Positions 8,493-18,000 of a stretch of DNA of 64,000 bases are shown here, piece by piece; position 1 is the first letter of the stretch, and each line of letters begins with the position of its first letter. The position numbers were made by a program, and so were the translations under genes. Under the pieces are notes generated by a model, which had not been told where the DNA came from, made no database searches, and saw nothing but the letters and a program-made list of their open reading frames with translations. The stretch spans positions 73,200-137,199 of the forward strand of contig DAMANX010000013.1 in assembly GCA_032073245.1 (NCBI GenBank), given 5' to 3'. The stretch comes from QVMG01 sp032073245. Lineage in GTDB: Bacteria; Bacteroidota; Bacteroidia; Bacteroidales; Tannerellaceae.

Positions 8493-8525
8493 AAAGCGGA
8501 GAATAGAATCTATATTCTCCGCTTT
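8493..8525. terminator. Bidirectional terminator between convergent VOC genes
   Basis: A perfect 13-bp stem (AAAGCGGAGAATA at 8493-8505 pairing with 8513-8525) closes a 7-base loop and is flanked by A-rich and T-rich runs. It can serve both genes. Confidence 0.8.
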
Positions 8526-8554
8526 ATTTATATTGGTTGTTTCTTCTTGTGATT

Positions 8555-8953
8555 TTAAACTTCTTGCATCCAGGGTGGAGGCGGTAACAGGCAGAACGGA
8601 TGTCCTGCAGGGTCGATCATCACCCGCCAACGTTCATCATATTGGATTTCAGACATTGTTGCGCCACAGGACAGAGCATATTCTACTGCTTCTTCCACAT
8701 TCTCCACATGGAAGTCTAAATGTTCCATCTGCTGTTGTTCGCCGGTTGTTGCCGGCCAAACAGGTGGTACATAATTGTCTACTTGCTGAAAGGTAATCCA
8801 GGTTGGAAAGCCTTTCAGGTTTATATTCGCTAAAACTGTAAATTCTTCGCCGCTGAACCTCGTCCAGCCAAGTAGTTTTTCGTAGAACGCAGACAGTTCG
8901 TCCGCATTACCGGAATCGAGGACAACGTTCCATCCCACAAGATTAAGTGCCAT
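8555..8953 (-). CDS. VOC family protein (PhnB/glyoxalase-like)
   Basis: The 132 residues form two VOC modules: NVVLDSGNADELSAFYEKLLGW at the start, and LDFHVENVEEAVEYALSCGA followed by RVMIDPAGHPFCLLP near the end. The His and Asp/Glu positions fit metal-dependent or ligand-binding VOC proteins without giving a function. A clear Shine-Dalgarno GGAGG (complement of 8963-8967) lies nine bases before the ATG, which is uncommon for this group of bacteria. A decayed relative may lie at 7587-7655. Confidence 0.85.
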   Translation of the reverse strand: MALNLVGWNVVLDSGNADELSAFYEKLLGWTRFSGEEFTVLANINLKGFPTWITFQQVDNYVPPVWPATTGEQQQMEHLDFHVENVEEAVEYALSCGATMSEIQYDERWRVMIDPAGHPFCLLPPPPWMQEV

Positions 8954-9107
8954 AATAAAATACCTCCATTTTTTAATAATAGCAGCGTAGCTTATCTACG
9001 CTAATTCAGCAACTGCCAACATTTTTATTGCTATTATTTTCCGAGTGTAAAAATAATAAATATACTGTACAGTCTTACAGGATTTGTATTCGAATTACAA
9101 AGAGTGG

Positions 9108-9899
9108 TTAGATGTCTATTTTTAATCCTACTCCCACTTCATTGATAGTAATAAATTTATGTATTTCTGCTTTTGCATTAAAAGAGACACAATGACAAGG
9201 ATATAATTTCTCAATCTGGTTTTCCCGGAAATAATTAATCGTATTTGTAAGCTGTGTAGATATATCAAACAAATGAAAACCGCCAATAACACCTATAACC
9301 TTTTTTTCATTACATACGTATTTTGTATGTTCAATTATGTTGCAGATTCCACTATGCGAACATCCTGTAATAATAAACAGACCGTCTCCAGTGTTGTATG
9401 CCAGTGCTGTATCATCCATTACATAATCTGGAAAACCATTTTTAAATAATCCTATTGATTTCCTCTTTTCAATGTTTGAAGGAATTTCTCCTAAAAAGGT
9501 GAGATTTTCACTTATTGAAACAGGTTCTTTGGATAAGATTAATTTAAAGGCTGATTCAATTTCCATTAATGATAAAGGGCTTCCAATCTTTTTTTCATTC
9601 TCGTATCTTTCCTTAAATGCATCCGGATGAGCTATTAGCTGTATGTTATGACAAAGAAATTGATTCTTAAAATAAACCAGTCCTCTGGTATGGTCATTAT
9701 GTCCATGAGAAAGGACAATTTTTGTTATCTTCGACAAATCTAGTCCCAGAGATTGCGCATTCCTTATAAATACATCCGAATATCCGGTATCAAATAGTAT
9801 GTTTACATCTTCATCCTCTATATAAAACGATAATGCAGGCTCTCCCAGATAATAACGGTCGATATAGGTATTATTATCTGCCAAAACTGTGATTCTCAT
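9108..9899 (-). CDS. MBL-fold metallo-hydrolase
   Basis: The 263-residue metallo-beta-lactamase fold protein has the metal-binding motif HGHNDH at 65-70, a further His in GCSHSGI, and GGFHLFD and LYPCHC toward the C-terminus. The N-terminal ADNNTYIDRYYLGEPALSFY and the GCSHSG motif resemble the branch that includes dihydropterin-ribofuranosylaminobenzene phosphate synthase-like proteins. It should bind two Zn or Fe ions in the cytoplasm. The substrate is unknown. It is monocistronic on the minus strand. Confidence 0.85.
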   Translation of the reverse strand: MRITVLADNNTYIDRYYLGEPALSFYIEDEDVNILFDTGYSDVFIRNAQSLGLDLSKITKIVLSHGHNDHTRGLVYFKNQFLCHNIQLIAHPDAFKERYENEKKIGSPLSLMEIESAFKLILSKEPVSISENLTFLGEIPSNIEKRKSIGLFKNGFPDYVMDDTALAYNTGDGLFIITGCSHSGICNIIEHTKYVCNEKKVIGVIGGFHLFDISTQLTNTINYFRENQIEKLYPCHCVSFNAKAEIHKFITINEVGVGLKIDI

Positions 9900-10078
9900 A
9901 TACTAAGTTTGTTTTTACTTTTCATACTATAAATGATATGTATGCTAATGCCATTTTACAATGGCTATTCATAAGAACGGACCTTGTTTCATGCTTATGG
10001 GTCCTCGCAAAAGTAATGAGATTTTAAATATTTAAGGAGAATAACTACAACGTAGGAAACAAATAAATAAAAGTGATC

Positions 10079-10777
10079 TCATTTCCGCCTACTCCATCCC
10101 CATGGTAAATACATAACAAATTGCACAATAACAACAAGTCCAACCATCCATAACACTCTTTGAGGCCAGGGTCCCAGGGCATCAATAATGGTAGGCGTGT
10201 CTGGTTTAACGTTCCCAATAAAACCATAGTTCCATGCAAATAGAATATCCAGAGGCAAAATAAGGGCAACATAGAGTAAATTACAAACTATAACGAATAG
10301 AAAATCCTTGAAAACAGGGCGGTATTTTCGTACTACAAGATCGTATATAGCTGCTGCGATTATTCCTCCGTGAAGAAACCAAAACAGCCAGAAGCGAAAA
10401 GTCATTGGATCCTGGTTCCCGGTAGGCGATATGAGTGCCTGTCCGGTCAAAATCAATCCGCAGAAATACAACAGTGCACTTGTCTTTCCGGTTGGTTTGA
10501 TCAGGGAAAAGAATGCGATAATAGCAAGAACATCGCACACGTGGAGAGGCAGGCTTACATCGACCCGAAAATTGGCAGGTAAGAAATTATATATATTGTA
10601 GATAACCCAAATACCAAATAAGGAAATACCGAATCCTTGTGAAAATTGTTTCAGATGTCCGGCACGCTTGATTCGGGTTCCCGCAAAGGATATTGATACT
10701 ACCAGAATTATTACAAATAGTATCATTGATAAATGCAAAGATGGCGTTATCCCAGGATACGTTATTGAATCTTCCAC
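10079..10777 (-). CDS. TIGR02206 family integral membrane protein (YwaF-like)
   Basis: The 232 residues contain about six or seven hydrophobic segments (roughly 15-33, 46-64, 77-94, 103-116, 128-146, 160-180 and 208-226). The SLPLHVCDVLAI motif near residue 78, the FWLFWFLHGG segment and the WNYGFIG motif recur in the TIGR02206/YwaF family of conserved inner-membrane proteins, whose function is unknown. The length is normal. It is a single gene; a -7-like TATCTTTG lies on its strand at 10805-10812. Confidence 0.82.
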   Translation of the reverse strand: MEDSITYPGITPSLHLSMILFVIILVVSISFAGTRIKRAGHLKQFSQGFGISLFGIWVIYNIYNFLPANFRVDVSLPLHVCDVLAIIAFFSLIKPTGKTSALLYFCGLILTGQALISPTGNQDPMTFRFWLFWFLHGGIIAAAIYDLVVRKYRPVFKDFLFVIVCNLLYVALILPLDILFAWNYGFIGNVKPDTPTIIDALGPWPQRVLWMVGLVVIVQFVMYLPWGWSRRK

Positions 10778-10804
10778 TATCGTTTAATTTATAAAGGTAA
10801 TATA

Positions 10805-10812
10805 CAAAGATA
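10805..10812 (-). promoter_or_regulatory. Putative -7 box upstream of the TIGR02206 gene
   Basis: CAAAGATA on the plus strand reads TATCTTTG on the minus strand, a perfect -7 box, 28 bases before the start codon. No TTTG is found at 19-21 bp upstream, so only half the promoter is supported. Confidence 0.35.
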
Positions 10813-10936
10813 ATGGAAATCCGCAAATAGGTACTCACCCTCGAAAACGGCTCGGCCTATCAGTCCGCCGTCCGCAAAAGCCAGGCTGTTTCTATCCGGT
10901 GTGTCAGAGAATAACGAGGACGGAATATACATTTGA

Positions 10937-11982
10937 TTATAATCCCAGGAACCGAAACGCAGCGACAGGTTTGAACGAATCGTTCGACCTGCCGCTGTAT
11001 GTGACGAAATTACTCAGGTCGAGTTTCATCACTTTGCCCTTTTCGCTCAGGTCGAAACCTTTCATATCCACCCAAAAAGTATTCGGAGTCAGTACTGTTT
11101 CGAAGAAATAGACTAAATTTTTCTGGTCTGATACCGAACGCCAGCGAGTAGAAGAAATATTCGGCTCCGTTTCGGAAGAGATACCAAAAGGAACGGAACA
11201 ATTCCGGATTACACTGAACACACTGGCAACCGACGTGCGGATATCGCTTGTCTGGGGAATAGCCTGTATATAATAAGAAGCACGTACAAAGCGGTCTGCC
11301 GCCCTATTGGTTCCCGGAAGCATAACCGTTCCCAGAATACTTTTCCAATATTCGTCAAGTGCCAATTGCTTTTCGAAAACCGGTGAGTTCGTCATAACTA
11401 CATAAGAAGGGTCGTGATGAACCACCAGCTTTCCGCCAATATATTCGAATACGGCATTATCACCCTGTGCGTCCGATATGGACAAATGCACAGTAGTAAA
11501 CCTCTCTGTACCCGGAATATAGTCACTAACCACAACCATAGGTTCATCTTTCAGCTGATTTACTACCTCTTCCACTGTTGCGAAATTATCCAGCACATAC
11601 TGCGCCCATAGCGAAATAGCTATTCCTTCTTTCGAACCGTTCGGGTCGAACTTCGGATACTCCGACTCACCCAGCCAAAGAAGATTTGCCACCAGCCCTT
11701 TCTCATTCATCCCGTCGGTAGTAGCAATATCCCACGCACTTACAATGATACTCCCATACTTCGATGTCCATTTTGCCGATTGCGGCCCAACCTCGCCACT
11801 ACGCTCCATACCTCTTGGAAAAATCCATATATTAGGGTCAATCTCACTCCTCCAGTCCATTGATCTTGCGGTTATTACAGTCTTATCCGGCCCTTTGTAC
11901 ACTACGCGCGTACAGGCACCGGCCGAAGGATTAAATGTGTACTTACTAATACGACAAGTAGAAATGCACTAATAGTCTTCAT
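10937..11982 (-). pseudogene. Linear amide C-N hydrolase (penicillin V acylase/choloylglycine hydrolase family), frameshifted in the signal peptide
   Basis: The minus strand encodes an Ntn-hydrolase of the penicillin V acylase/bile salt hydrolase family: ACTRVVYKGPDKTVITARSMDW-like N-terminus with the nucleophile Cys, WDIATTDGMNEKGL, and a normal C-terminus ending FRFLGL. The Cys frame has no start codon upstream of the Cys; the only in-frame start is a GTG at 11902, five codons after it, which would remove the nucleophile. An ATG at 11982 opens a good signal peptide (MKTISAFLLVVLVST) in another frame. Joining the two needs a one-base shift near 11936-11942. The gene is therefore probably inactive, unless the shift is a sequencing error or is phase-variable. 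Intact relatives hydrolyse penicillin V, conjugated bile acids or acyl amides in the periplasm. Confidence 0.75.
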
Positions 11983-12173
11983 ATTATCTTTGTCTTAAAT
12001 ATTAATTGAACCGAATTTTCGTATGTCTGATCTGTCTATAGATAACATAAAATATAAAATCAATGTTCAGTGCATCTTTTGCTCCGAATTAACCCGGGGT
12101 TATTGGAGGGTACCGGACCTATCTTTTATTTCCTTTCTGAGCCATCAATTTATCTATGATGACTTTTTACTTA

Positions 12174-12953
12174 CTACCCCGAATAACTCACCCACTCCTT
12201 AAATTCCGGTACGCGGGCTTTGCTTATGAGGATGCGGTCGGTGACGGGGACGGTGAGGTTGACGGCGAGGCGGCCGTGGAACCAGAGTTCGATGTCGCGG
12301 ATTGATTTGCGGGAGATGAGGTATTGGCGGTTGGCGCGGAAGAAGCGGGCGGGGTCGAGGCATTCGCTTAGTTCGTCGAGGGTTTGGGGGAAGAGTTGTT
12401 CGTTGCCGTTTGCGAGGCGGGCTTTTACGTTGCCTTCGTGGATATAAAAGAAGAGGATGGAATCGACGGATAAGGGTAATAGTTTAGTTCCTTTTGAGGG
12501 GATGAGGAAGTGGGTCTGGTAGGTTTGTTCCTGTTTGAAGGCTTTGATGATGGCACGGTAGTCGTTGCCCGAAGGTGTTGGCGCCGGGTGGCCTGTTTCG
12601 CGGAGCTTATGGAGCTTGGCAAGTGCCTTTTGGATATCGTTGCGGTCGATGGGTTTGAGCAGGTAGTCGACGCTGTTGACTTTGAATGCGCGGAGGGCGT
12701 ATTCGTCGTAAGCGGTGGTGAATATGACGGGGCAACGGATGTCGGCATGTTCGAATATTTCGAATGCCGAACCGTCTGCCAGGTGTATATCGAGGAATAC
12801 GAGTCCGGGCATGGGGTTGTTGCGGAACCATTCGATACTGTCCTGGATGCTGTCGAGCACGGATATAACTTCTATTTCAGGGGCTACTTCGGCTATCAGC
12901 ACGTTGAGGTTGCGAACGGCTGCTTTTTCATCTTCAATTATGAGGGCTTTCAT
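12174..12953 (-). CDS. LytTR-family response regulator of the metal-efflux operon
   Basis: The 259 residues have an N-terminal receiver domain (acidic pocket ED at 7-8, phosphoacceptor Asp55 in VFLDIHL, Lys in LLKPID) and a C-terminal LytTR DNA-binding domain from about residue 150 (RFFRANRQYLIS and IRDIELWFHGRLAV motifs). It overlaps the kinase gene by 20 bp, so the two are translated together. It is the last gene of the czc-like operon and so probably controls it. Three LytTR-type boxes upstream of the operon (19447-19497) are its likely targets. Confidence 0.92.
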   Translation of the reverse strand: MKALIIEDEKAAVRNLNVLIAEVAPEIEVISVLDSIQDSIEWFRNNPMPGLVFLDIHLADGSAFEIFEHADIRCPVIFTTAYDEYALRAFKVNSVDYLLKPIDRNDIQKALAKLHKLRETGHPAPTPSGNDYRAIIKAFKQEQTYQTHFLIPSKGTKLLPLSVDSILFFYIHEGNVKARLANGNEQLFPQTLDELSECLDPARFFRANRQYLISRKSIRDIELWFHGRLAVNLTVPVTDRILISKARVPEFKEWVSYSG

Positions 12954-14016
12954 CGGGCTGTTCTTTTTGTGTCCTGTTAATAAGCGGAATGGTTACGCTG
13001 AACATTCCGTTTTCTTCTTTTATTTCTATCTCTCGTTTGAAGAGGAGGTTATAGCGCTTGGCGAGGTTTTCCAACCCGATACCCGTTCCTCTGCTGGAGG
13101 TGCGTTTGGGGTGCAGGGGATTGCTCACGTTGAGGGTATTGTCATGCGCTTTTATGGAGACGGTGAGTGGATGCCGGTTGCTGATTTCATTGTGTTTGAC
13201 TGCGTTTTCAATGAGCATCTGGACGGCCATAGGGGGTAATTGCAGGTTTTCCGTTCCGATATTAATATCGGTTTGGAAAGATAGGTTGTCTTCGTAACGC
13301 ATTTTCATCAGAAAGAGGTAGGAGTTGACAAATTCCATTTCTTCACGCAGGGTCACTGTCTGGTTTTCGTTTTCCTGAAGGGTATAGCGCAACACGCGCG
13401 ACAGTTCCTGCAGGTAGTCCTGTGCCTTGTCGGGGGTTTCCCTGATGAGCGAGCGAAGGGTATTGAGTGAATTAAAGAGCATGTGTGGATTCAACTGGTG
13501 TTTGAGCGCTTCATATTGGTTGAGCAGGTTTTCCAGTTTCAGTTGTTCGTTTTCCACTTGTACCTGCTGGCTTTTACGGATGAGGTAGATGATATAGCAT
13601 GTGCTGGAAACGATGGCGGCAATGATAAAGTCGCGCACCGGATGCAGGAAGAAGTGTACCGTGGAATGGATTGCCGGGAAGTCGAGTTTATGGTGTATGA
13701 ATACGAATCCTTTGCCAAACAGATGGCTGAGAATCCATGTGATGAAGAAAGAAATAATGAGCTTCTGCCATCCCATGTGGGGCGACGGGCGGTTCATCCC
13801 GAGCAGGAAATAGTTTACCGTAAAAAGAATAATCAGGGATAAAAAGGTAAATACCACTTCGGTAACGACATCAAAGGCTTGTATGCCGGGGAATAGTTCC
13901 GTTTCCATTTCGCCGACTGTGCCGAAGAGTGACAGTATCTCAGGGAAATGAATAAGTACGGCCACTACCAGTGAGATGCCTACGATGATGAAGTTGTATT
14001 TGTTGGTGATGTTCAT
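12934..14016 (-). CDS. LytS-type sensor histidine kinase
   Basis: The 360-residue protein has four predicted membrane segments in its first 150 residues (near 8-26, 50-72, 84-100 and 126-146), a short coiled coil (VQVENEQLKLENLLNQYEAL), and then the His_kinase domain with LKHQLNPHMLFNSLNTL (the phosphorylated His follows QLNP) and an HATPase_c end with IENAVKHNE and GTGIGLENL. It has no large periplasmic sensor domain, so the signal is probably sensed in or at the membrane. It lies between the adaptor gene and its response regulator in a metal-efflux operon, which makes metal stress the likely signal (inference). Confidence 0.9.
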   Translation of the reverse strand: MNITNKYNFIIVGISLVVAVLIHFPEILSLFGTVGEMETELFPGIQAFDVVTEVVFTFLSLIILFTVNYFLLGMNRPSPHMGWQKLIISFFITWILSHLFGKGFVFIHHKLDFPAIHSTVHFFLHPVRDFIIAAIVSSTCYIIYLIRKSQQVQVENEQLKLENLLNQYEALKHQLNPHMLFNSLNTLRSLIRETPDKAQDYLQELSRVLRYTLQENENQTVTLREEMEFVNSYLFLMKMRYEDNLSFQTDINIGTENLQLPPMAVQMLIENAVKHNEISNRHPLTVSIKAHDNTLNVSNPLHPKRTSSRGTGIGLENLAKRYNLLFKREIEIKEENGMFSVTIPLINRTQKEQPDESPHN

Positions 14017-14074
14017 CCGGCAAACATAAATAAAATTGGAGCCCTTCTATACATTTTTCTCTGAAAAAATCTTT

Positions 14075-14977
14075 TTACCTGATTTGTGCCGATACATACA
14101 TGCCGGGGCGGAACTGCGGATTGGAGTCTTTGACGCGGGCATAGACATCGAGCGAACGGTTTACTTTGTCGACCGACTGTCCTACGGAAATAATCTCGGC
14201 GCGGAAGCTTTCTGCCGGCATGCCGTTCACGCGGAACTCTACGGCGTCTCCCACTGCGAGGCTGTCGAGGTCTTTCTCATAAGCGGTGAGGTTGATGAGG
14301 GTTTCGCCTTTGTCGATGACTTCGCAAAGGGGTTCACCGGGGTTGACGTATTTACCGAGGTTGATATTCAGTCCGGTGATGTATCCGTTCAACGGGCTTT
14401 TCACTTCGAGGTAGGGACGGATGCCGTTGGCGAGCAGGTCGCCGGGTACAAGCCCCAGTATGGTAAGCTGTGCCGATGCCGCTTCGAGTTTGCTTTTCAT
14501 CGAAAGATACTCTGCTTTGCTCTCCTGGAATCTTTTCTGCGAGGCTGCCTCCTGTTCGCTGAGGCGTTGCTGGCGTTTGTATTCTGTTTCGAGGTACTCG
14601 GTTTGCGCGTGTGCTTCGAGGTAACTCTGTTGCAGGTTGATAAAATCGGGGTTTTCCAGTGTAGCGATAACGGCTCCTTTCCTTACGTACATTCCCGGCA
14701 GCAGTGAAGTGCTGTGTACCGTTCCCCCGATGGTGAGCGTTACGGTGGCATGCCGCTGGGGCGGTACAACCATTACACCGTTAAAGGAAGTATGGTTGGA
14801 TACGGCAGTTGCCGATGTCACGGCGTCGGCTGACCCTTCATCGCTTGTGTCCGCTTCGTCGGCAGATGCGGTTATCCGCACGTCTGCCTCCTGTGCCGTT
14901 TCCGGTTCCGTTGTTTTTTCACCTCCTCCGCATGCCACGCACAGGAAGGTTATTACGGGTATGATTAACTTCTTCAT
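14075..14977 (-). CDS. czcB: RND efflux periplasmic adaptor lipoprotein (CzcB/CusB-like)
   Basis: The 300-residue membrane-fusion protein has a lipoprotein signal (FLCVACGG, lipid on the Cys before GGG) and a threonine/glutamate/alanine-rich linker up to about residue 55. A barrel-sandwich half follows (LTIGGTVHSTSLLPGMYVRKGAVIATL), then a helical hairpin (YLEAHAQTEYLETEYKRQQRL), the second lipoyl half (VKSPLNGYITGLNINLG) and a beta-barrel. It is short for the family and lacks metal-binding His/Met clusters. It should link the inner-membrane pump to the outer-membrane channel. The gene starts 25 bases after the czcA stop and is followed 58 bases later by the kinase gene. Confidence 0.9.
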   Translation of the reverse strand: MKKLIIPVITFLCVACGGGEKTTEPETAQEADVRITASADEADTSDEGSADAVTSATAVSNHTSFNGVMVVPPQRHATVTLTIGGTVHSTSLLPGMYVRKGAVIATLENPDFINLQQSYLEAHAQTEYLETEYKRQQRLSEQEAASQKRFQESKAEYLSMKSKLEAASAQLTILGLVPGDLLANGIRPYLEVKSPLNGYITGLNINLGKYVNPGEPLCEVIDKGETLINLTAYEKDLDSLAVGDAVEFRVNGMPAESFRAEIISVGQSVDKVNRSLDVYARVKDSNPQFRPGMYVSAQIR

Positions 14978-15002
14978 ATTCTGATTATTTTATTGTTCCT
15001 GT

Positions 15003-18000
15003 TTATTGATTCGTATATAGTTCAAGTTCGAGTGCCGAGATATTGTATTGATAAACGGCTTCGATATATCCGCGCTTTATCTCACGTGCGGCATTGAGGC
15101 TCTGTACAAACTGCGTGATATCGGTTTCGCTCTCCCTGAACTGGATGGTCGCGCTTTTCAACAGGGCGTCAGCTTCGGGAAGAGCGCCCGTGGTGTAGTA
15201 GCGGATACTTTCATTCTGCTGGCGCAGTGATACGTACAATTCGTTTACCCGGTTGGAAAGCTGCCGCGTGTTGTCTTCAGCTTCAATACTGGCGATACGG
15301 CTTTCAATCTTCTCCTGTTTCACCCGGCTTCCCTGCGGAAAGAATAACAAAGGGAAAGAAACGCCTACCATCCACGAATTGAGTCCGCTAATGGGAGCAA
15401 TTTTCTGGCGTACATAGCCTACGGATATTTCGGGGAAGAAGCGGCTGCGTTCGACGCCCAGCATGGCCTTTTTCTCGTCTGCCATGCTTTGGAAATAATC
15501 CAGGTGGCTACGGGAAAGGGATAAACGGGAAGGTTCGCCGGGGTCAACGGGTAGAAGCGTCAGCGTACTGTCCTGCGGCACCGAAAGGTGGTCGGCATAC
15601 ATGGTCCACGTAAAACGCCTTTCCGCCAGTTGCACCTCTTCTTCGGCCTGTATCAGTTTTGCCCTGATTTCGGCGGCTAGCGTCGCTGCCATGTTGCGTT
15701 CCAGCAAAGTGATATCACCTTGTTCGTAGCGCAATTGTCCTGCCTGTTGCAGGCGTGTCGCCCACTCGTTCTGTTCGCGGTATAGCGAACGGGTATTCAC
15801 CGCATACTGGTAGTATGCCCACGCGCGCTTGACTTCTGCGGCAATTTCTTTCTTCACCATTTCCCTGTAGTGTTCGCCTGTGGCCACCTGCCTGTTCACC
15901 AACGTGTTCTTATAGAACGGGGTTAAGAGTGAACCGAGCGATTGCGATACTTCAAACTCGTTGTCCTTACGTGTTTCGCCGTTGAGTTGCCCCCATGAAT
16001 AATTGAACGACGTCGGGGCTACTTCCCACGATTCGCCTTTGCGGGCACGTGCCTGGTCGATAGTGGCGGTCGCTGTTTTCAGTCGCGGATGATTGCTGTA
16101 GGCGAGGTTTATGGCCTCTTCCAGTGAAAGGGTTACGGGGCTGGTCTCTGAGAATACGCCTATTGTCTCCTGTGCGGATATTCCCGCCGGAAGTAGCAGC
16201 AGTGTGAGCAGGATAGCCGTCGTTACGTAACGCCGCGTTTCTTTTCGCCTTAACCGCCATACGCGTGTCATATTGACGATGCGGTAGAAGATAGGGATAA
16301 TCAGCAGGGTTAATACGGTGGAAACCAGTAATCCGCCAATCACAACCGTCGCCAGCGGACGTTGTACTTCGGCTCCGGCAGAAGTGGCGATTGCCATCGG
16401 CACGAATCCCAGAGAGGCTACCAACCCGGTCAGGAAGACGGGGCGAAGCAGATGCGGAGTGCCTTTATTGATGATGCGGTTGGTTGTCATACGATATTTG
16501 TTTTGTTTACGCAGGTCGTTGAAGTGGTTAATCATCAGGATACCATTCAGTACGGCCACCCCGAAAAGGGCAATGAAACCGACACCTGCCGAAATGCTGA
16601 ACGGCAGTCCGCGCAGCCACAGGGCCAGTATGCCGCCGATAAGCGACAGGGGAACGGTCGAGAAGACCACCAGTGTATACGTAAGGCTCTTGAAAGCGAA
16701 GAACAATAGTAACAGGATAAGCAGTAATGCCACAGGAATAACGATTAATAGGGTGCTGATAGCGTTTTGCAGGTTCTCAAACTGCCCGCCGTATTCGAAA
16801 TAGTAACCGGGCGGCAGCTGTATATTTTTGTCCAGCGAAGCCTGTATATCCGAAACCACCTGTTGTATGTCGGCATCGCGCACATTTACCCCGATAACGA
16901 TACGCCGCTTGGTAGCATCCCGGTTAATCTGCAACGGGCCGCTCACCAGTTCAATGCTTGCCACTTCGCTCATGGGTATCTGTATGCCTTCGGGCGTACG
17001 TACAAAAAGCTTATCGAGGTTCAGTTCCTTTACCTTATCGTTGTCGAGTCGCACGACAAGGTCGAAACGCCTTTCGTTTTCGAAAACCACACCTGCCGCT
17101 TCCCCTGCATAGGCCGTTCGGACTATGGTGTTGAGTTCTTCTATATTCATGCCGTAACGGGCTATCTTGAAACGGTCGTACTTTACCACCAGTTGCGGCA
17201 GTCCCATCGCCTGTTCCACCAGCACATCGTCGGCACCCGGTATTTCGCGTACATACTTTGCAGCTTCACGCGCTTTGGCATAGAGTTCCGCCATATCTTC
17301 GCCATACAGTTTGATGGCTATATCCGCTTTTGCTCCGGTCATCAGTTCGTTAAAGCGGAGTTGAATGGGCTGGCTGAAATTGAATTCGGCCCCCGTAACC
17401 TTTTCGAGCGACTTCTTCATCTTCTCCACCATTTCCGCACGGCTTCCGGCCGATGTCCATTCCTTGAAAGGCTTCATCACTATCATGATATCCGCGTCTT
17501 CCACCGCCATGGGGTCGGTAGGCACTTCGGCTGTTCCTATTTTGGATACGACATGTTTTATTTCCGGGAAATTATCCAACAACGTCTTTTCAGCTTCGCC
17601 TGCTATACGGATACTTTCGCTCAGCGAACTTCCGGCAGGCAAGGTCATCTGCATGGCAAAATCCCCTTCGTCCATCGTCGGTATAAACTCAGCCCCGAGA
17701 CGCGTAAAGAGCAGCAATGAAGCCGCCAGCAGCGCAAACGAGGTGGCAATCGTAATACCCATGTGATGCATACAAAAGCGGAGGCTCTTTTGATATATCC
17801 TGTTCAAACCGGTAAAGAAGCGGTCGGCAAAAGTAGGTTTGGTGGATACCGACTTTTTCAGGAATAGCGACGACATCATCGGCACATACGTCAACGAAAG
17901 CACTAAAGCCCCGATTATACAGAACACCAGCGTTTTTGCCATCGGGGTGAAATATTTCCCTTCGATGCCCGTAAGCGTAAGGATGGGGAAAAACACCAGC

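Noticed and set aside
10789..10932. A 47-codon minus-strand frame just after the amidase gene
   Set aside because: It covers the -7 box of the TIGR02206 gene and has no recognisable motif; it is probably chance, though its peptide is not obviously random.
12510..12980. Plus-strand frames within the LytTR and LytS genes
   Set aside because: The GC-rich minus-strand genes leave long shadow frames; the minus-strand proteins have complete known domains.
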